A stretch of 64,000 bases of DNA from Streptoalloteichus hindustanus (lineage in GTDB: Bacteria > Actinomycetota > Actinomycetes > Mycobacteriales > Pseudonocardiaceae), in NCBI RefSeq assembly GCF_900129375.1, contig NZ_FQVN01000001.1:434001-498000 (forward strand). Direction: 5' to 3'. The notes beneath the pieces were generated by a model, which saw only the letters and a list, made by a program, of their open reading frames with translations, was not told the DNA's origin and ran no database searches. The stretch's first letter is position 1; the number at the start of each line of letters is the position of its first letter. A program made the translations under genes and the position numbers. Shown here piece after piece: positions 51,414 through 59,954 of the stretch.

Positions 51414-52160
51414 TCAGGCTAGGCGATGCCGCAGCCAGACGTTCGGCTCGACGTAGACCGCGTGGTCGTGCTCCACCGACACGTGGACCGGCGCCAGCGC
51501 GTCCGGCACCTCCACCTCGCCGCTGCGGTCGAAGGGCAGGCCGGTCCACTCCCGCCACTGCGCCAGGCTGCCGGCGATCGACATGGACGCCGGGCACACC
51601 CTGACCACCTCCGCGCCGAGCCGCACGTGCACGCGCAGCCACGGGTCCTCGGGCAAGCCGTCCGGCCGCCGACGCCGCACGTACTCGGCCAACGGCACCC
51701 GCGGCTCCCGGTGCTTGTGGTTCGGCCTGAGGGGAACGAGGAGGTCCGTCAGCCCGAGCGCGGCCACGTTGGCCCGCATCCCGGCCGCGAGCAGCGAGGA
51801 CAACCCCCGTCCCTGGTAGTCCGGGGCGAGCACGACCTCCAGCGCCGAGGCCGCGGTGGGCGCGGCGTCGTCGTCGGCGTCCCGGACCGCCTGCGCGAGG
51901 ACCGCGTCCCACCCGCCGGGCGGGAGGCTGTCGAGGTCCCCGTCCCAGGCGAGCGGCACGGCGTGCGCCCGGCCGACCACGCTGCTGCCACCCGCGCCGT
52001 CCCGGTCGAGCAGGAGCACCTGGTACTGCGGGAAGCGCTCGACGAGCACGTCGAGCAGCGCCGCCGTGGGGTCCTCCAGCATGAAGGGCGGCCACGTGGT
52101 GTCGAGGTCCCACATGGCCGGCGCCAGGTCGGGCCGGTCCGCGAGCGTCACAAGATCCAC
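51414..52160 (-). CDS. GNAT-like acetyltransferase
   Basis: This 248-residue protein has a single acetyltransferase domain of the N-acetyltransferase fold, recognisable by LEVVLAPDYQGRGLSSLLAA and ALGLTDLLVPLRPNHKHREP. The C-terminal part (EDPWLRVHVRLGAEVVRVCP, then MSIAGSLAQWREWTGLPF) is typical of a subfamily of unknown substrate in actinomycetes. GTG at 52160 is the likely start; the N-terminal DLVTLADRPDLAPAMWDLD matches homologues by recollection of the family. It precedes the FKBP gene. Confidence 0.82.
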   Translation of the reverse strand: MDLVTLADRPDLAPAMWDLDTTWPPFMLEDPTAALLDVLVERFPQYQVLLLDRDGAGGSSVVGRAHAVPLAWDGDLDSLPPGGWDAVLAQAVRDADDDAAPTAASALEVVLAPDYQGRGLSSLLAAGMRANVAALGLTDLLVPLRPNHKHREPRVPLAEYVRRRRPDGLPEDPWLRVHVRLGAEVVRVCPASMSIAGSLAQWREWTGLPFDRSGEVEVPDALAPVHVSVEHDHAVYVEPNVWLRHRLA

Positions 52161-52369
52161 CGCGCCAGTCTCCGCCGCCCCGACCGGGTGGCCAAGGTGT
52201 TGACTCCGCGTCAGAACACCCGAACAGGTGAAACCTGGTTGGGGCTTCCGGCCGAGCAGAAACCGCTAGCCGGCACATTCGGTCCGGATGTCGCCGCATC
52301 CCCCACCCAGCGGATCGACATCCCGCGCGGTGACGATGGCATCACTCCTCCGGGTCCCGGCCCGGCGGG

Positions 52370-53002
52370 TCAGGTGGCGGCCCGGCCCAGGGTGATCATC
52401 CGCAGGCCCAGGCCGACCAGGACCAGCCCGCTGATCTGGTCGATGCGGGCGCGCACCCTGGGCCGGGCGAGGAACCGGCGCACCGCCGACACCACGACGA
52501 CCAGCGCGGCGTACCACAGCGAACTGATCGTCATCTGGGCGGCGGCCAGGACGGCGGTGGCGTACGGGACGCTCTCCTGCGCGGGGATGAACTGCGGGAG
52601 CAACGCCAGGTACAGCGCCGCGGCCTTCGGGTTGGAGAGGTTGGCGAGGACGCCGGCGCGGTACGAGGCGAGCAGGCCGCGCTCCCGCCTCCGCGCGGTC
52701 GGCAGGTCGCCCTCGTGCCGGCGGGACCGCCGCAACGACTGCACACCGAGCCAGCACAGGTAGACCGCGCCCACGAACTTCAGCGCGACGAAGGCGATCT
52801 CCGAGGTGCGCACCAGCGCCGTGAGGCCGAGCACGGAGGCCACCGCCCAGAGGAACAGCCCGCTCGTGTTGCCGGCGATCGTGGCGAGCCCCGCCCCGCG
52901 TCCCGCCCGCAGCGACTGGTCGATGATCACGGCGACCGTCGGGCCGGGCACCAGGGCGATCGCGAGGCAGGTCAGCAGGAACGGAACGGTCACCAGGTCC
53001 AC
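52370..53002 (-). CDS. LysE/RhtB-family amino-acid exporter
   Basis: This 210-residue exporter has six membrane segments and the LysE family signature at the start: LTCLAIALVPGPTVAVIIDQ, followed by GRGAGLATIAGNTSGLFLWA. The segment FVALKFVGAVYLCWLGVQSL and the SNPKAAALYLALLPQFI motif are highly typical of RhtB-type proteins. The start is GTG. It is divergent from a GNAT gene. Export of a basic or neutral amino acid or a homoserine-like compound is assumed from the family. Confidence 0.93.
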   Translation of the reverse strand: MDLVTVPFLLTCLAIALVPGPTVAVIIDQSLRAGRGAGLATIAGNTSGLFLWAVASVLGLTALVRTSEIAFVALKFVGAVYLCWLGVQSLRRSRRHEGDLPTARRRERGLLASYRAGVLANLSNPKAAALYLALLPQFIPAQESVPYATAVLAAAQMTISSLWYAALVVVVSAVRRFLARPRVRARIDQISGLVLVGLGLRMITLGRAAT

Positions 53003-53140
53003 CCGCCTGTCCTACGCCGGCGATGCGCGAGGTAACCAGGGCTCTGTGACGCAGGGATCAGCGGGCGCTCGGGCGTTCGGGCGACGTGATCAGCCGGGTG
53101 GAAGTCGCATCGCCCTTGGCGTGATCGTTAGGTTGGTCCG

Positions 53141-53755
53141 GTGATCCGTTCGCTCACCAACGTGCGCATCGCCACCGCCGACGACCTGCCCGCGATCGCC
53201 GAGACGTTGGCCGACGCCTTCGACGGCAACGCGTGGACCAGGTGGACCGTCGCCGCCGACGATCACCGCCAGCGCATCCGCGCGCTGCAGCTGCTGCACG
53301 TCGAGAAGCTCGGGCTGCCGTTCGGCCGGGTGTGGGTGGCCCAGGGCGGGTCCGCGGTCGCCGTGTGGATGCCGCCGGAGCCCCGGGTGCCCGAGCACGT
53401 GTGGGCCGAGCTCGGCCCCCGGGTCGAGGAGCTGCAGGGCGAGCGCGCCTCCTTCGCCGCGGCGGCGGACGTGCTGTGCGAGGCGCACAAGCCGGCCGAG
53501 CCGCACTGGTGGCTCGCCACCGTCGGGGTGCGCCCGGACCTGCAGGGCCGCGGGCTCGGCACCGCCGCGCTGAAGGCCGGGTTGGTGGAGGTCGACCGGA
53601 GCGGGCAGCCCGCCTTCCTGGAGACCTCCGACGAGCGCAACGTGCGGCTCTACCAGCGCCTCGGGTTCGAGGTGACCGCCGAACTCGACATCCCCGGCGG
53701 CGGCCCGCACACGTGGTTCATGCGGCGCGAGCCCGGGACGACGCACCGCGGCTGA
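53141..53755 (+). CDS. GNAT-family N-acetyltransferase (probably leaderless)
   Basis: This 204-residue protein starts VIRSLTNVRIATADDLPAIA. Its acetyl-CoA loop is VGVRPDLQGRGLGTAALKAG, and it ends with ERNVRLYQRLGFEVTAELDI, the standard order. The middle part (VWVAQGGSAVAVWMPPEPRV) belongs to a well-populated actinobacterial subfamily. TAGGTT at 53129-53134 is seven bases ahead of the GTG and there is no ribosome binding site, so the message is probably leaderless. Divergent from the LysE exporter. Substrate unknown. Confidence 0.87.
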   Translation: MIRSLTNVRIATADDLPAIAETLADAFDGNAWTRWTVAADDHRQRIRALQLLHVEKLGLPFGRVWVAQGGSAVAVWMPPEPRVPEHVWAELGPRVEELQGERASFAAAADVLCEAHKPAEPHWWLATVGVRPDLQGRGLGTAALKAGLVEVDRSGQPAFLETSDERNVRLYQRLGFEVTAELDIPGGGPHTWFMRREPGTTHRG

Positions 53756-53777
53756 GCCACCGGGGGCAGACGCCGGC

Positions 53778-54524
53778 TCAGAGCCGGCCGGCGGCGATGA
53801 TCCGGCGCAGGAACGCCTGCGTGCGGGGGTGTTCCGGCGCGCCGAGCACCTGCTCCGGCGGGCCGGACTCCAGGAGCACGCCGTCGGCGAGGAAGCACAC
53901 GCGGTCCGCCACCTGCTTCGCGAACCCCATCTCGTGGGTGGCCATCAGGATGGTCCTCCCCTGCGCCGCGAGGTCCCTGACCAGCGTGAGCACCTCGCCG
54001 ACCAGTTCGGGGTCCAGCGCGCTGGTGATCTCGTCGAGCAGGAGGAGCCTGGGCTCGTGGGCGAGGGCGCGGACGATGGCCACGCGTTGCTGCTGGCCGC
54101 CCGAGAGCTGGTCGGGGTAGGCGCCGGTGCGGTCCGCCAGTCCCACCCGGTCCAGGAGCTCGCGGGCCCGCTCCCTCGCGACCGCCGGGTCCACCCCGTG
54201 CACGACGCGCGGCGCGAGCGTGACGTTGTCCAGCACCGTCATGTGCGGGAAGAGGTTGTAGGCCTGGAAGACGATGCCCATCCGCCGCCGGGCCGCGTCG
54301 GCGTCGGCCCTGGGGTCGGAGACGTCCACGCCGTCCAGGAACACCTGGCCGTCGTCCACCTCCTCCAGCAGGTTCACGCACCGCAGCAGGGTCGACTTGC
54401 CGGAGCCGGACGCGCCGATGAGGACCACCACCTCGTGCTCGGCCACGTCCAGGTCGACGCCCCGCAGGACCGCGTTGGCCCCGTAGTGGCGGACCAGGTT
54501 GCGCACCCGGAGGACAGGGGTCAC
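53778..54524 (-). CDS. Amino-acid ABC transporter ATP-binding protein (second system)
   Basis: This 248-residue ATPase has Walker [19 protein letters not shown], signature [19 protein letters not shown], Walker [21 protein letters not shown] and switch ATHEMGFAKQV. One substitution is interesting: the usual DEPTSALD has become DEITSALD. GTG at 54524 overlaps the TGA of the permease by four bases, just as in the first system at 5786. It is the last gene of a binding protein-permease-ATPase operon for a polar amino acid. Confidence 0.93.
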   Translation of the reverse strand: MTPVLRVRNLVRHYGANAVLRGVDLDVAEHEVVVLIGASGSGKSTLLRCVNLLEEVDDGQVFLDGVDVSDPRADADAARRRMGIVFQAYNLFPHMTVLDNVTLAPRVVHGVDPAVARERARELLDRVGLADRTGAYPDQLSGGQQQRVAIVRALAHEPRLLLLDEITSALDPELVGEVLTLVRDLAAQGRTILMATHEMGFAKQVADRVCFLADGVLLESGPPEQVLGAPEHPRTQAFLRRIIAAGRL

Positions 54525-55372
54525 GACGCGCCTCCTCGGCGGCGGGCGGCCCGGGCGCTCGCCCAGTCCGCGAGCCGGGCCGAGGGCACGGCCATGGCGA
54601 CGAACAGCAGGCCGGCCAGGACGTAGGGGGTGAAGTCGTACAGCTTGGCGGACTCGATCTGCGCGGCGCGGACGGCGTCGACCGCGCCGAGGACGGAGAT
54701 CAGCCCGCAGTCCTTCTGCAACGCCACGAAGTCGTTGAGCAGCGGGGGGAGGACGCGGCGGACCGCCTGCGGCAGGATCACGATGCGCATCGCCTGCGCG
54801 TGGGTGAGACCCAGGGAGCGGGCGGCGGCCCGCTGCGACGGGTGCACCGACTCGATCCCGGCGCGCAGGACCTCGGAGACGTACGCGGAGTAGACGAGCA
54901 CCAGCGCGACGCAGCCGAGGACCACCGGGTCGGTGGGGACGCCGGTCAGCCGGAGGCCGGGCAGCCCGAAGCCGACCAGGAACAGGCAGATGATCAGCGG
55001 CAGGCCGCGGAACAGGTCCACGTAGCCGGTGGCGAGCGCCCGCAGCGGGAACCAGACCGGCCCGCGCAGCGAGCGCAGGGCCGCGAGCCCCAGTCCCAGC
55101 GCCAGGATCAGGACCTCGCAGACGACGAGGACGCGCAGGTTGAGCCACAGCCCGTCGAGCACGGCGGGGAGGGCGCGGAGCGCGGCGTCGACGTCGAAGA
55201 ACGAGTCGCGCACCCGGGGCCAGCCCGGCGACGAGGTGACCGCGAGCCACGCGGCGACCGCGAAGACCACAGTGGACAGAAATGCGACCACTGTGGACCG
55301 TCGGGCCCTGCTTCTCCGGTAGGCCAGGCGTTCCTGTTGGAGAGCGCTGGGCTGGTGGTGGCCGGAGCTCAC
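54521..55372 (-). CDS. Amino-acid ABC transporter permease (second system)
   Basis: This 283-residue permease has the family core LDGLWLNLRVLVVCEVLILA, YVDLFRGLPLIICLFLVGFG and the EAA loop AAARSLGLTHAQAMRIVILP with QAVRRVLPPLLNDFVALQKD. A GTG at 55372 that overlaps the stop of the binding protein is preferred over one 36 bases upstream, because the other two joints of these operons show the same overlap. CCACAGTGGA and CCACTGTGGA occur in its first codons. Confidence 0.9.
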   Translation of the reverse strand: MSSGHHQPSALQQERLAYRRSRARRSTVVAFLSTVVFAVAAWLAVTSSPGWPRVRDSFFDVDAALRALPAVLDGLWLNLRVLVVCEVLILALGLGLAALRSLRGPVWFPLRALATGYVDLFRGLPLIICLFLVGFGLPGLRLTGVPTDPVVLGCVALVLVYSAYVSEVLRAGIESVHPSQRAAARSLGLTHAQAMRIVILPQAVRRVLPPLLNDFVALQKDCGLISVLGAVDAVRAAQIESAKLYDFTPYVLAGLLFVAMAVPSARLADWASARAARRRGGAS

Positions 55373-56232
55373 TTCAGTTCCGGCGCGTTCGCCGCGACGG
55401 CGAGCCACTGGTGCTCCAAAGTGGACAGTTTCCCTTCGGCGCGCAGCGCGTCGACGGCGGCCGAGAGGCAGCGGGTGAGCGGGCTCCCCTTGTCCAGCAC
55501 CATGCCGAAGCGCTCGGGCCTGTCCGCGCTGGGCGGGAGCTGGCCGACGATCACCGCGTCCCGCAGCTCGGTCGAGGTGATGAACAACGCCGTCGGCAGG
55601 TCCACGACCAACGCCTGGATCTGGCCGTTGCCCAACGCGAGCTTGGCCTCCTCGTTAGTGTTGTAGACCGCCGGCCGCTGGCCGGGCCGGACCTGGTCGT
55701 TGATCGCCTGGTAGCTGGTGGTGCCGACCTGCGCCCCGAGCTGGAGCCCGGCCAGGTCGGACACGGACTTCGCGGTGGCCGCCGGCGAGGTCCTGAGCGC
55801 GACCACCGCCTGGCGCACGTCGTAGTAGGGCGTGGAGAAGTCGACGGCCCGCTGGCGCTCCTCGGTCACCGAGAACTGGTTGAGGTCGGCGTCGAACTGC
55901 TTGGGCCCGGGTTGGATCGCCGCGCCGAACGGCACCCGGGTCCAGCTCACCTCGCCGCGCTGGTACCCGAGCTTCTCCGCCGCGGCGTAGGCCACGGCCG
56001 CCTCGAACCCGCGGCCGTTGGCCGGGTCGTCGCCCTCGAACCAGGGCGCGTAGGCGGGCTGGTCGGTGGCGAAGGTGATCCTGCCGGGTTCCCTGGTGCG
56101 CAGCCGGTCCTTGGCGCAGTCGCCGACGCCGGCCACCGCCGGCCCGGACGGGGCGGACTGGGCCTGGTCGGCCGGCGCGCACGCGGCGGCGAGCAGCGCG
56201 GTCGCGGCGAGGAGGAGGGCAGGGGCACGCAT
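55369..56232 (-). CDS. Amino-acid ABC transporter substrate-binding lipoprotein (second system)
   Basis: This 287-residue protein starts with a lipoprotein signal (MRAPALLLAATALLAAAC) and then a family 3 binding domain: GRITFATDQPAYAPWFEGDD, AAIQPGPKQFDADLNQFSVT, RAVDFSTPYYDVRQAVVALR. Two cysteines, near residues 38 and 259, could form a disulfide. It opens the second importer operon. The pocket residues differ from those of the first system, so the ligand may differ too. Its stop overlaps the permease start. Confidence 0.92.
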   Translation of the reverse strand: MRAPALLLAATALLAAACAPADQAQSAPSGPAVAGVGDCAKDRLRTREPGRITFATDQPAYAPWFEGDDPANGRGFEAAVAYAAAEKLGYQRGEVSWTRVPFGAAIQPGPKQFDADLNQFSVTEERQRAVDFSTPYYDVRQAVVALRTSPAATAKSVSDLAGLQLGAQVGTTSYQAINDQVRPGQRPAVYNTNEEAKLALGNGQIQALVVDLPTALFITSTELRDAVIVGQLPPSADRPERFGMVLDKGSPLTRCLSAAVDALRAEGKLSTLEHQWLAVAANAPELK

Positions 56233-56316
56233 AGCGGCATCCTTGCCGATGGCGGGAGCCGAGGTCCCGAGCCCTGACGTCTTCCTCCCACTGGGTGGGA
56301 CCCGCGGGAGAGCGCG

Positions 56317-56649
56317 TCAGGACCTGGGCGCGTACATGATCAGAGCGACGCCGAGCAAGCAGACGCCCGCGCCGAGCAGGTCCCACCGGTCGGGACGGAA
56401 CCCGTCGACGAGCACGCCCCACAGCAGCGAGCCGGCCACGAAGACCCCGCCGTAGGCGGCCAGGACCCGGCCGAAGTTCGGGTCCGGCTGGAACGTGGCG
56501 ACGAAGCCGTAACCACCGAGGGCCAGCACGCCGAGCCCGATCCACAGCAGGCCGCGGTTCTCGCGCACGCCCTGCCAGACCAGCCACGCGCCGCCGATCT
56601 CGGCCACCGCGGCCAGCACGAACAACAGCACGGAGCGCAGGACCGTCAC
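56317..56649 (-). CDS. YnfA/UPF0060-family membrane protein
   Basis: This 110-residue protein has four membrane segments and the family features [20 protein letters not shown] and [20 protein letters not shown], with [20 protein letters not shown] near the end. YnfA proteins are relatives of the small multidrug resistance transporters and have been linked to efflux of cations or drugs. The start is GTG. It lies 84 bp from the solute-binding gene on the same strand and probably has its own promoter. Confidence 0.9.
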   Translation of the reverse strand: MTVLRSVLLFVLAAVAEIGGAWLVWQGVRENRGLLWIGLGVLALGGYGFVATFQPDPNFGRVLAAYGGVFVAGSLLWGVLVDGFRPDRWDLLGAGVCLLGVALIMYAPRS

Positions 56650-56772
56650 GCGCCGAGGCTAGCGCTCCGCGATCCCGTCACCCCTGTCCAGACCGGTGAA
56701 AGCACTGGTCATGCCCGCGTGCGCTCGTAAACCGGTAGGCCGAACGGGGCGGCTACCCGCACCATCTCACCC

Positions 56773-58095
56773 ATGGGCGACGACCACTCCGGCGGGAGCT
56801 GGCTGGCGAGGCTCGCGGGGTTGCTGCCGGACGTCTCGGCGTGGCGCGCCTCCCGGGACTTCCGGCTGCTGGTCGGTTCCGGGACCATCACGATGCTCGG
56901 CAGCTTCGTCACGCTCGTCGCGGTGCCGGTGCAGATCAAGCAGCTCACCGACTCCTTCGTCGCGGTCGGGCTGGTGGGCGCCGTCGAGGCCGTCCCGATG
57001 ATCCTGTTCGGTCTCTACGGCGGGGCGCTCGCCGACGCGATCGACCGCCGACGGCTGGTGGTGCTGTGCGAGGTCGGCCTGCTGCTGTGCAGCGGCGGCC
57101 TCCTGGTCAACGCGCTGCTGCCGAGCCCCGCTATCTGGCCGTTGTTCGTGATCGCGGCGGCGACCGCCGCGCTCGACAGTCTCCAGCGGCCCAGCCTGGA
57201 GGCGCTGGTCCCCCGGTACGTGCCCCACGCGATGCTTCCCGGCGCGGTCTCGTTGAGCGCGTTGCGGTGGCAGGTCGGCGCGATCCTGGGCCCCGCGCTG
57301 GGCGGCGTGCTGGTGAGCACCTGGGGTCCCGGCACCGCCTACGCGGTGGACCTCGTGTCGTTCGCGCTCTCGGCGTGGCTGCTGTCCCGGATGCGCCCGG
57401 CGCCGGCGGCCGATGGCGCCGAGCGCGCGGGGCTGAGCTCGATCGCGGCCGGCCTGCGGTACGCCGCCCGTCGCCGGGACCTGCTGGGCACGTACCTGGT
57501 GGACGTCGTCGCGATGCTGCTGGCGATGCCCCAGGCGTTGTTCCCGTTCCTGGCCGACCGGCTGGGCGCGCCGTGGGCGTTGGGCCTGTTGTACTCCGCG
57601 ATCGCGGTCGGCTCCCTGCTCGGCTCGCTGACCTCGGGCTGGACGTCCCGGGTGCACCGGCACGGGATGGCGGTGGCCGTCGCGGCGGTGGCGTGGGGCG
57701 GCGGCATCGCGCTCGCCGGCGTCGTGGACAACGTGTGGTTGGTCCTGGTCTGCCTGATGGCCGCCGGCGCGGCCGACATGATCAGCGGGCTGTTCCGCAC
57801 GGTGATCTGGAACCAGTCGATCCCCGACCAGCTCCGGGGCCGGCTGGCCGGGATCGAGCTGCTCTCGTACATGATCGGACCGATGGTGGGCAACGCGCGG
57901 GCCGGGGTCACGGCCCAGCTCTTCGGCCTGCGGACGGCGATCGCGGGCGGCGGCCTGGCGTGCGTCGCGGCGGTGGCGGGCGTGACGGCTCTCCTGCCGT
58001 CGCTGCGCCGCTACGACGACCGCACGAACGAGCACGTGGTGGCGGAGCGGGAGCGGCGGGCCGCGCGCGCGGCGGCCGACGAGTCGTCACCGTGA
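56773..58095 (+). CDS. MFS exporter (enterobactin exporter EntS-like)
   Basis: This 440-residue transporter has about twelve membrane segments and the MFS loop signature FGLYGGALADAIDRRRLVVL. It also has ALDSLQRPSLEALVPRYVPH and RWQVGAILGPALGGVLVSTW, typical of the EntS/multidrug group (DHA3). The first segment follows an amphipathic helix (SWLARLAGLLPDVSAWRASR). The ATG lacks a ribosome binding site. No siderophore genes are near, so the substrate is open. Confidence 0.9.
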   Translation: MGDDHSGGSWLARLAGLLPDVSAWRASRDFRLLVGSGTITMLGSFVTLVAVPVQIKQLTDSFVAVGLVGAVEAVPMILFGLYGGALADAIDRRRLVVLCEVGLLLCSGGLLVNALLPSPAIWPLFVIAAATAALDSLQRPSLEALVPRYVPHAMLPGAVSLSALRWQVGAILGPALGGVLVSTWGPGTAYAVDLVSFALSAWLLSRMRPAPAADGAERAGLSSIAAGLRYAARRRDLLGTYLVDVVAMLLAMPQALFPFLADRLGAPWALGLLYSAIAVGSLLGSLTSGWTSRVHRHGMAVAVAAVAWGGGIALAGVVDNVWLVLVCLMAAGAADMISGLFRTVIWNQSIPDQLRGRLAGIELLSYMIGPMVGNARAGVTAQLFGLRTAIAGGGLACVAAVAGVTALLPSLRRYDDRTNEHVVAERERRAARAAADESSP

Positions 58096-58109
58096 CGAAA
58101 CCGGCGGGA

Positions 58110-58136
58110 CGGGCAGGCCTTCGCGAGCCTTGCCCG
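58110..58136. terminator. Imperfect hairpin between convergent genes
   Basis: CGGGCAGGC pairs with GCCTTGCCCG with a one-base bulge, after the MFS gene and ahead of the LigT-like gene. Confidence 0.6.
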
Positions 58137-58171
58137 CCCCGCCGAGCAGGCGCGCCTCGGAGCCTCCCGCG

Positions 58172-58807
58172 TCAGCCGAGCCGGACAGTCGCGAGCTTGT
58201 CCCACTCGTACATCTGGTGGTCCCGGTGCAGCACGAGCGACGACACCGAGTCCACGGGAACCGAGACCGGCTCCAGGTCCAGGTCCGACACCAGAGCCCG
58301 CACGAAGACCGGGTTCACGTCGCTGTTCGCGTAGGCGATGCTCAGCCGCGCGGGGCCCTCCGGCGGCGCCGGCACCCGCTCCGCGCCCAGGACCTCGGCC
58401 GCCGCGCCCCGGACGACCTCCCGGAGTGAGTCGAGCGCGTGGGTCGGCAGCACGGGAAGCGCCACCGTCTCCTCGGTGATCACGATTCCCCGCAACGTGA
58501 TCTCGGGTGGGCGGGTCCCGGCGAGGTGGCGCTGGACCAGGTCGACGACCGCGTTCGCCTCGTCCTCGCCGACCTCGTCGGTGAACCCCACGTCCTGCAC
58601 GGTCAGGTGCAGCGACTCCAGCGGCGCGAGGTCGAAGCCCAACAGCGAGAGCATGGCCGACTGGTAGCGGCTCACCAGCCGGTGCACCTCCGGCCGCTCG
58701 GCGAAGGTGATCCGCCAGGTGTGACAGCGGCGGCCGTAGCTCCAGCCCGGCCGCCACCACCAGTGGCTCCGGATCCTGTCCACGGGCGCGCCCGATTCGG
58801 TGGCCAT
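58172..58807 (-). CDS. 2'-5' RNA ligase/LigT-like protein with one catalytic motif missing
   Basis: This 211-residue protein fits the 2H phosphoesterase superfamily loosely. The first catalytic motif is present as ESLHLTVQDVGF (H-x-T). At the place of the second, PARLSIAYANSD, the histidine is replaced by arginine in the order R-L-S. The start is taken at the ATG at 58807; an upstream frame extension without a good ribosome binding site is possible. With only one His the phosphodiesterase or ligase reaction would be compromised, so it may be a binding protein or have another activity. Confidence 0.65.
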   Translation of the reverse strand: MATESGAPVDRIRSHWWWRPGWSYGRRCHTWRITFAERPEVHRLVSRYQSAMLSLLGFDLAPLESLHLTVQDVGFTDEVGEDEANAVVDLVQRHLAGTRPPEITLRGIVITEETVALPVLPTHALDSLREVVRGAAAEVLGAERVPAPPEGPARLSIAYANSDVNPVFVRALVSDLDLEPVSVPVDSVSSLVLHRDHQMYEWDKLATVRLG

Positions 58808-58953
58808 TGCCCGATCGTGCCCGCCTCCCGGGGGCCGCGTCACCTCCGTTGTGTCCGATCCCAAAGCCGTCCGCCGTTACTCCCCCGCGCGCGGGAGGCC
58901 GTTCGGCTGCGCGCGGGAGATCACCTGGCACGAGAACATGCAGACTGGAGCGC

Positions 58954-59892
58954 ATGTCGACAAGTCGCCGCCCGAGTTGGCCGGCCTACCTCGTCACGGC
59001 CGACCTCCTCGTCTACGCCGGTGCGAAGGCGTACCTGGCCGCCGAGGACCGGCTGGGCATCCCCGGCGGTCCCCGCGTCCCCGCCGAGGCGTACCAGCAG
59101 CTCGACCACGTGTGGGCCCGCCAGCTCGGGCTGGCCGGCATGGGCGTGCTCGCCGCCGTGCTGGCGCTCGCGACGGTGCGCCCCTGGGGACGGCGCATCC
59201 CCCGCTGGTTGGTGTTGACGGCGCTCGGCGTCCAGTTCGTGCTGTCGGCGATGGGGGCCTCCGCGATCGTCACCGGGGTGTTCCTCGGACCCGACCCACT
59301 GGGGTGGCCGCAGTTCCTGGGCGTCCTGCACTCGGTCGCCGGCCTCGCGCTGTGGGGCGTGATGGTGTGGTCCTACCTCGACCGCCACGCGCCGGAGGAC
59401 TTCGACAGGCCACTGCCGTGGACCTGGGTCGCGTGCGTGACCGGCGCCCTCACCGCGATCTACGGCGCGCTCAAGCTCTACTGGGCGGTGGGCGGAACCG
59501 TGCTGCTCCGCGAGGCGCCGCTGCCGCCGGAGATGATCGAGCTGCTGGTCAACCGCGACCCGTGGGCGGTGGGATTCGGCCTGTGGGGCACCGTGGTGCT
59601 GGCGGCCGGGGGCGTCCTGGTCACCCTGGCGATGGCGCGTCCGTGGGGGCTCCGGATTCCGCGGTGGCTCCTCGCCACCCCCGCGTTCCTGGTCTGCGCC
59701 GCCATGCTGCTCCGCAGCACCGTGACGGCCGTGGGCGACGTCGACTGGCTGCTCACCGTCGGAACCGGCGCCTCGGCCCGCACCGCGCGCTGGGACCTCG
59801 CGGTGTGGGCGCCGTACTTCTTCGTCTGGGGCGTTTTCTGGGGCCTCGCCGGTTGGTTCGTTCTGACTCGCCGCCCCCGCGCGCCCCGCTAG
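58954..59892 (+). CDS. Polytopic membrane protein of unknown function (DUF3995-like repeats)
   Basis: This 312-residue protein has about eight membrane segments arranged as two similar halves. Each half has a W-(T/A)-x-G-Q-type tail and an RPWG-R-IPRWL motif (ATVRPWGRRIPRWLVLTALG in the first, LAMARPWGLRIPRWLLATPA in the second). This shows an internal duplication. GGAG lies four bases before the ATG. No conserved catalytic site was recognised. It may be a membrane transporter or sensor. Confidence 0.8.
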   Translation: MSTSRRPSWPAYLVTADLLVYAGAKAYLAAEDRLGIPGGPRVPAEAYQQLDHVWARQLGLAGMGVLAAVLALATVRPWGRRIPRWLVLTALGVQFVLSAMGASAIVTGVFLGPDPLGWPQFLGVLHSVAGLALWGVMVWSYLDRHAPEDFDRPLPWTWVACVTGALTAIYGALKLYWAVGGTVLLREAPLPPEMIELLVNRDPWAVGFGLWGTVVLAAGGVLVTLAMARPWGLRIPRWLLATPAFLVCAAMLLRSTVTAVGDVDWLLTVGTGASARTARWDLAVWAPYFFVWGVFWGLAGWFVLTRRPRAPR

Positions 59893-59954
59893 GCTCCGGC
59901 GAGATCGTCTGCTGAGGGCACGGGCGCGCCACCCCCCGACCCCGGGGAAGTCGC

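Noticed and set aside
56773-58095. Part of a siderophore cluster
   Set aside because: No NRPS, NIS synthetase or siderophore uptake gene is near the EntS-like exporter.
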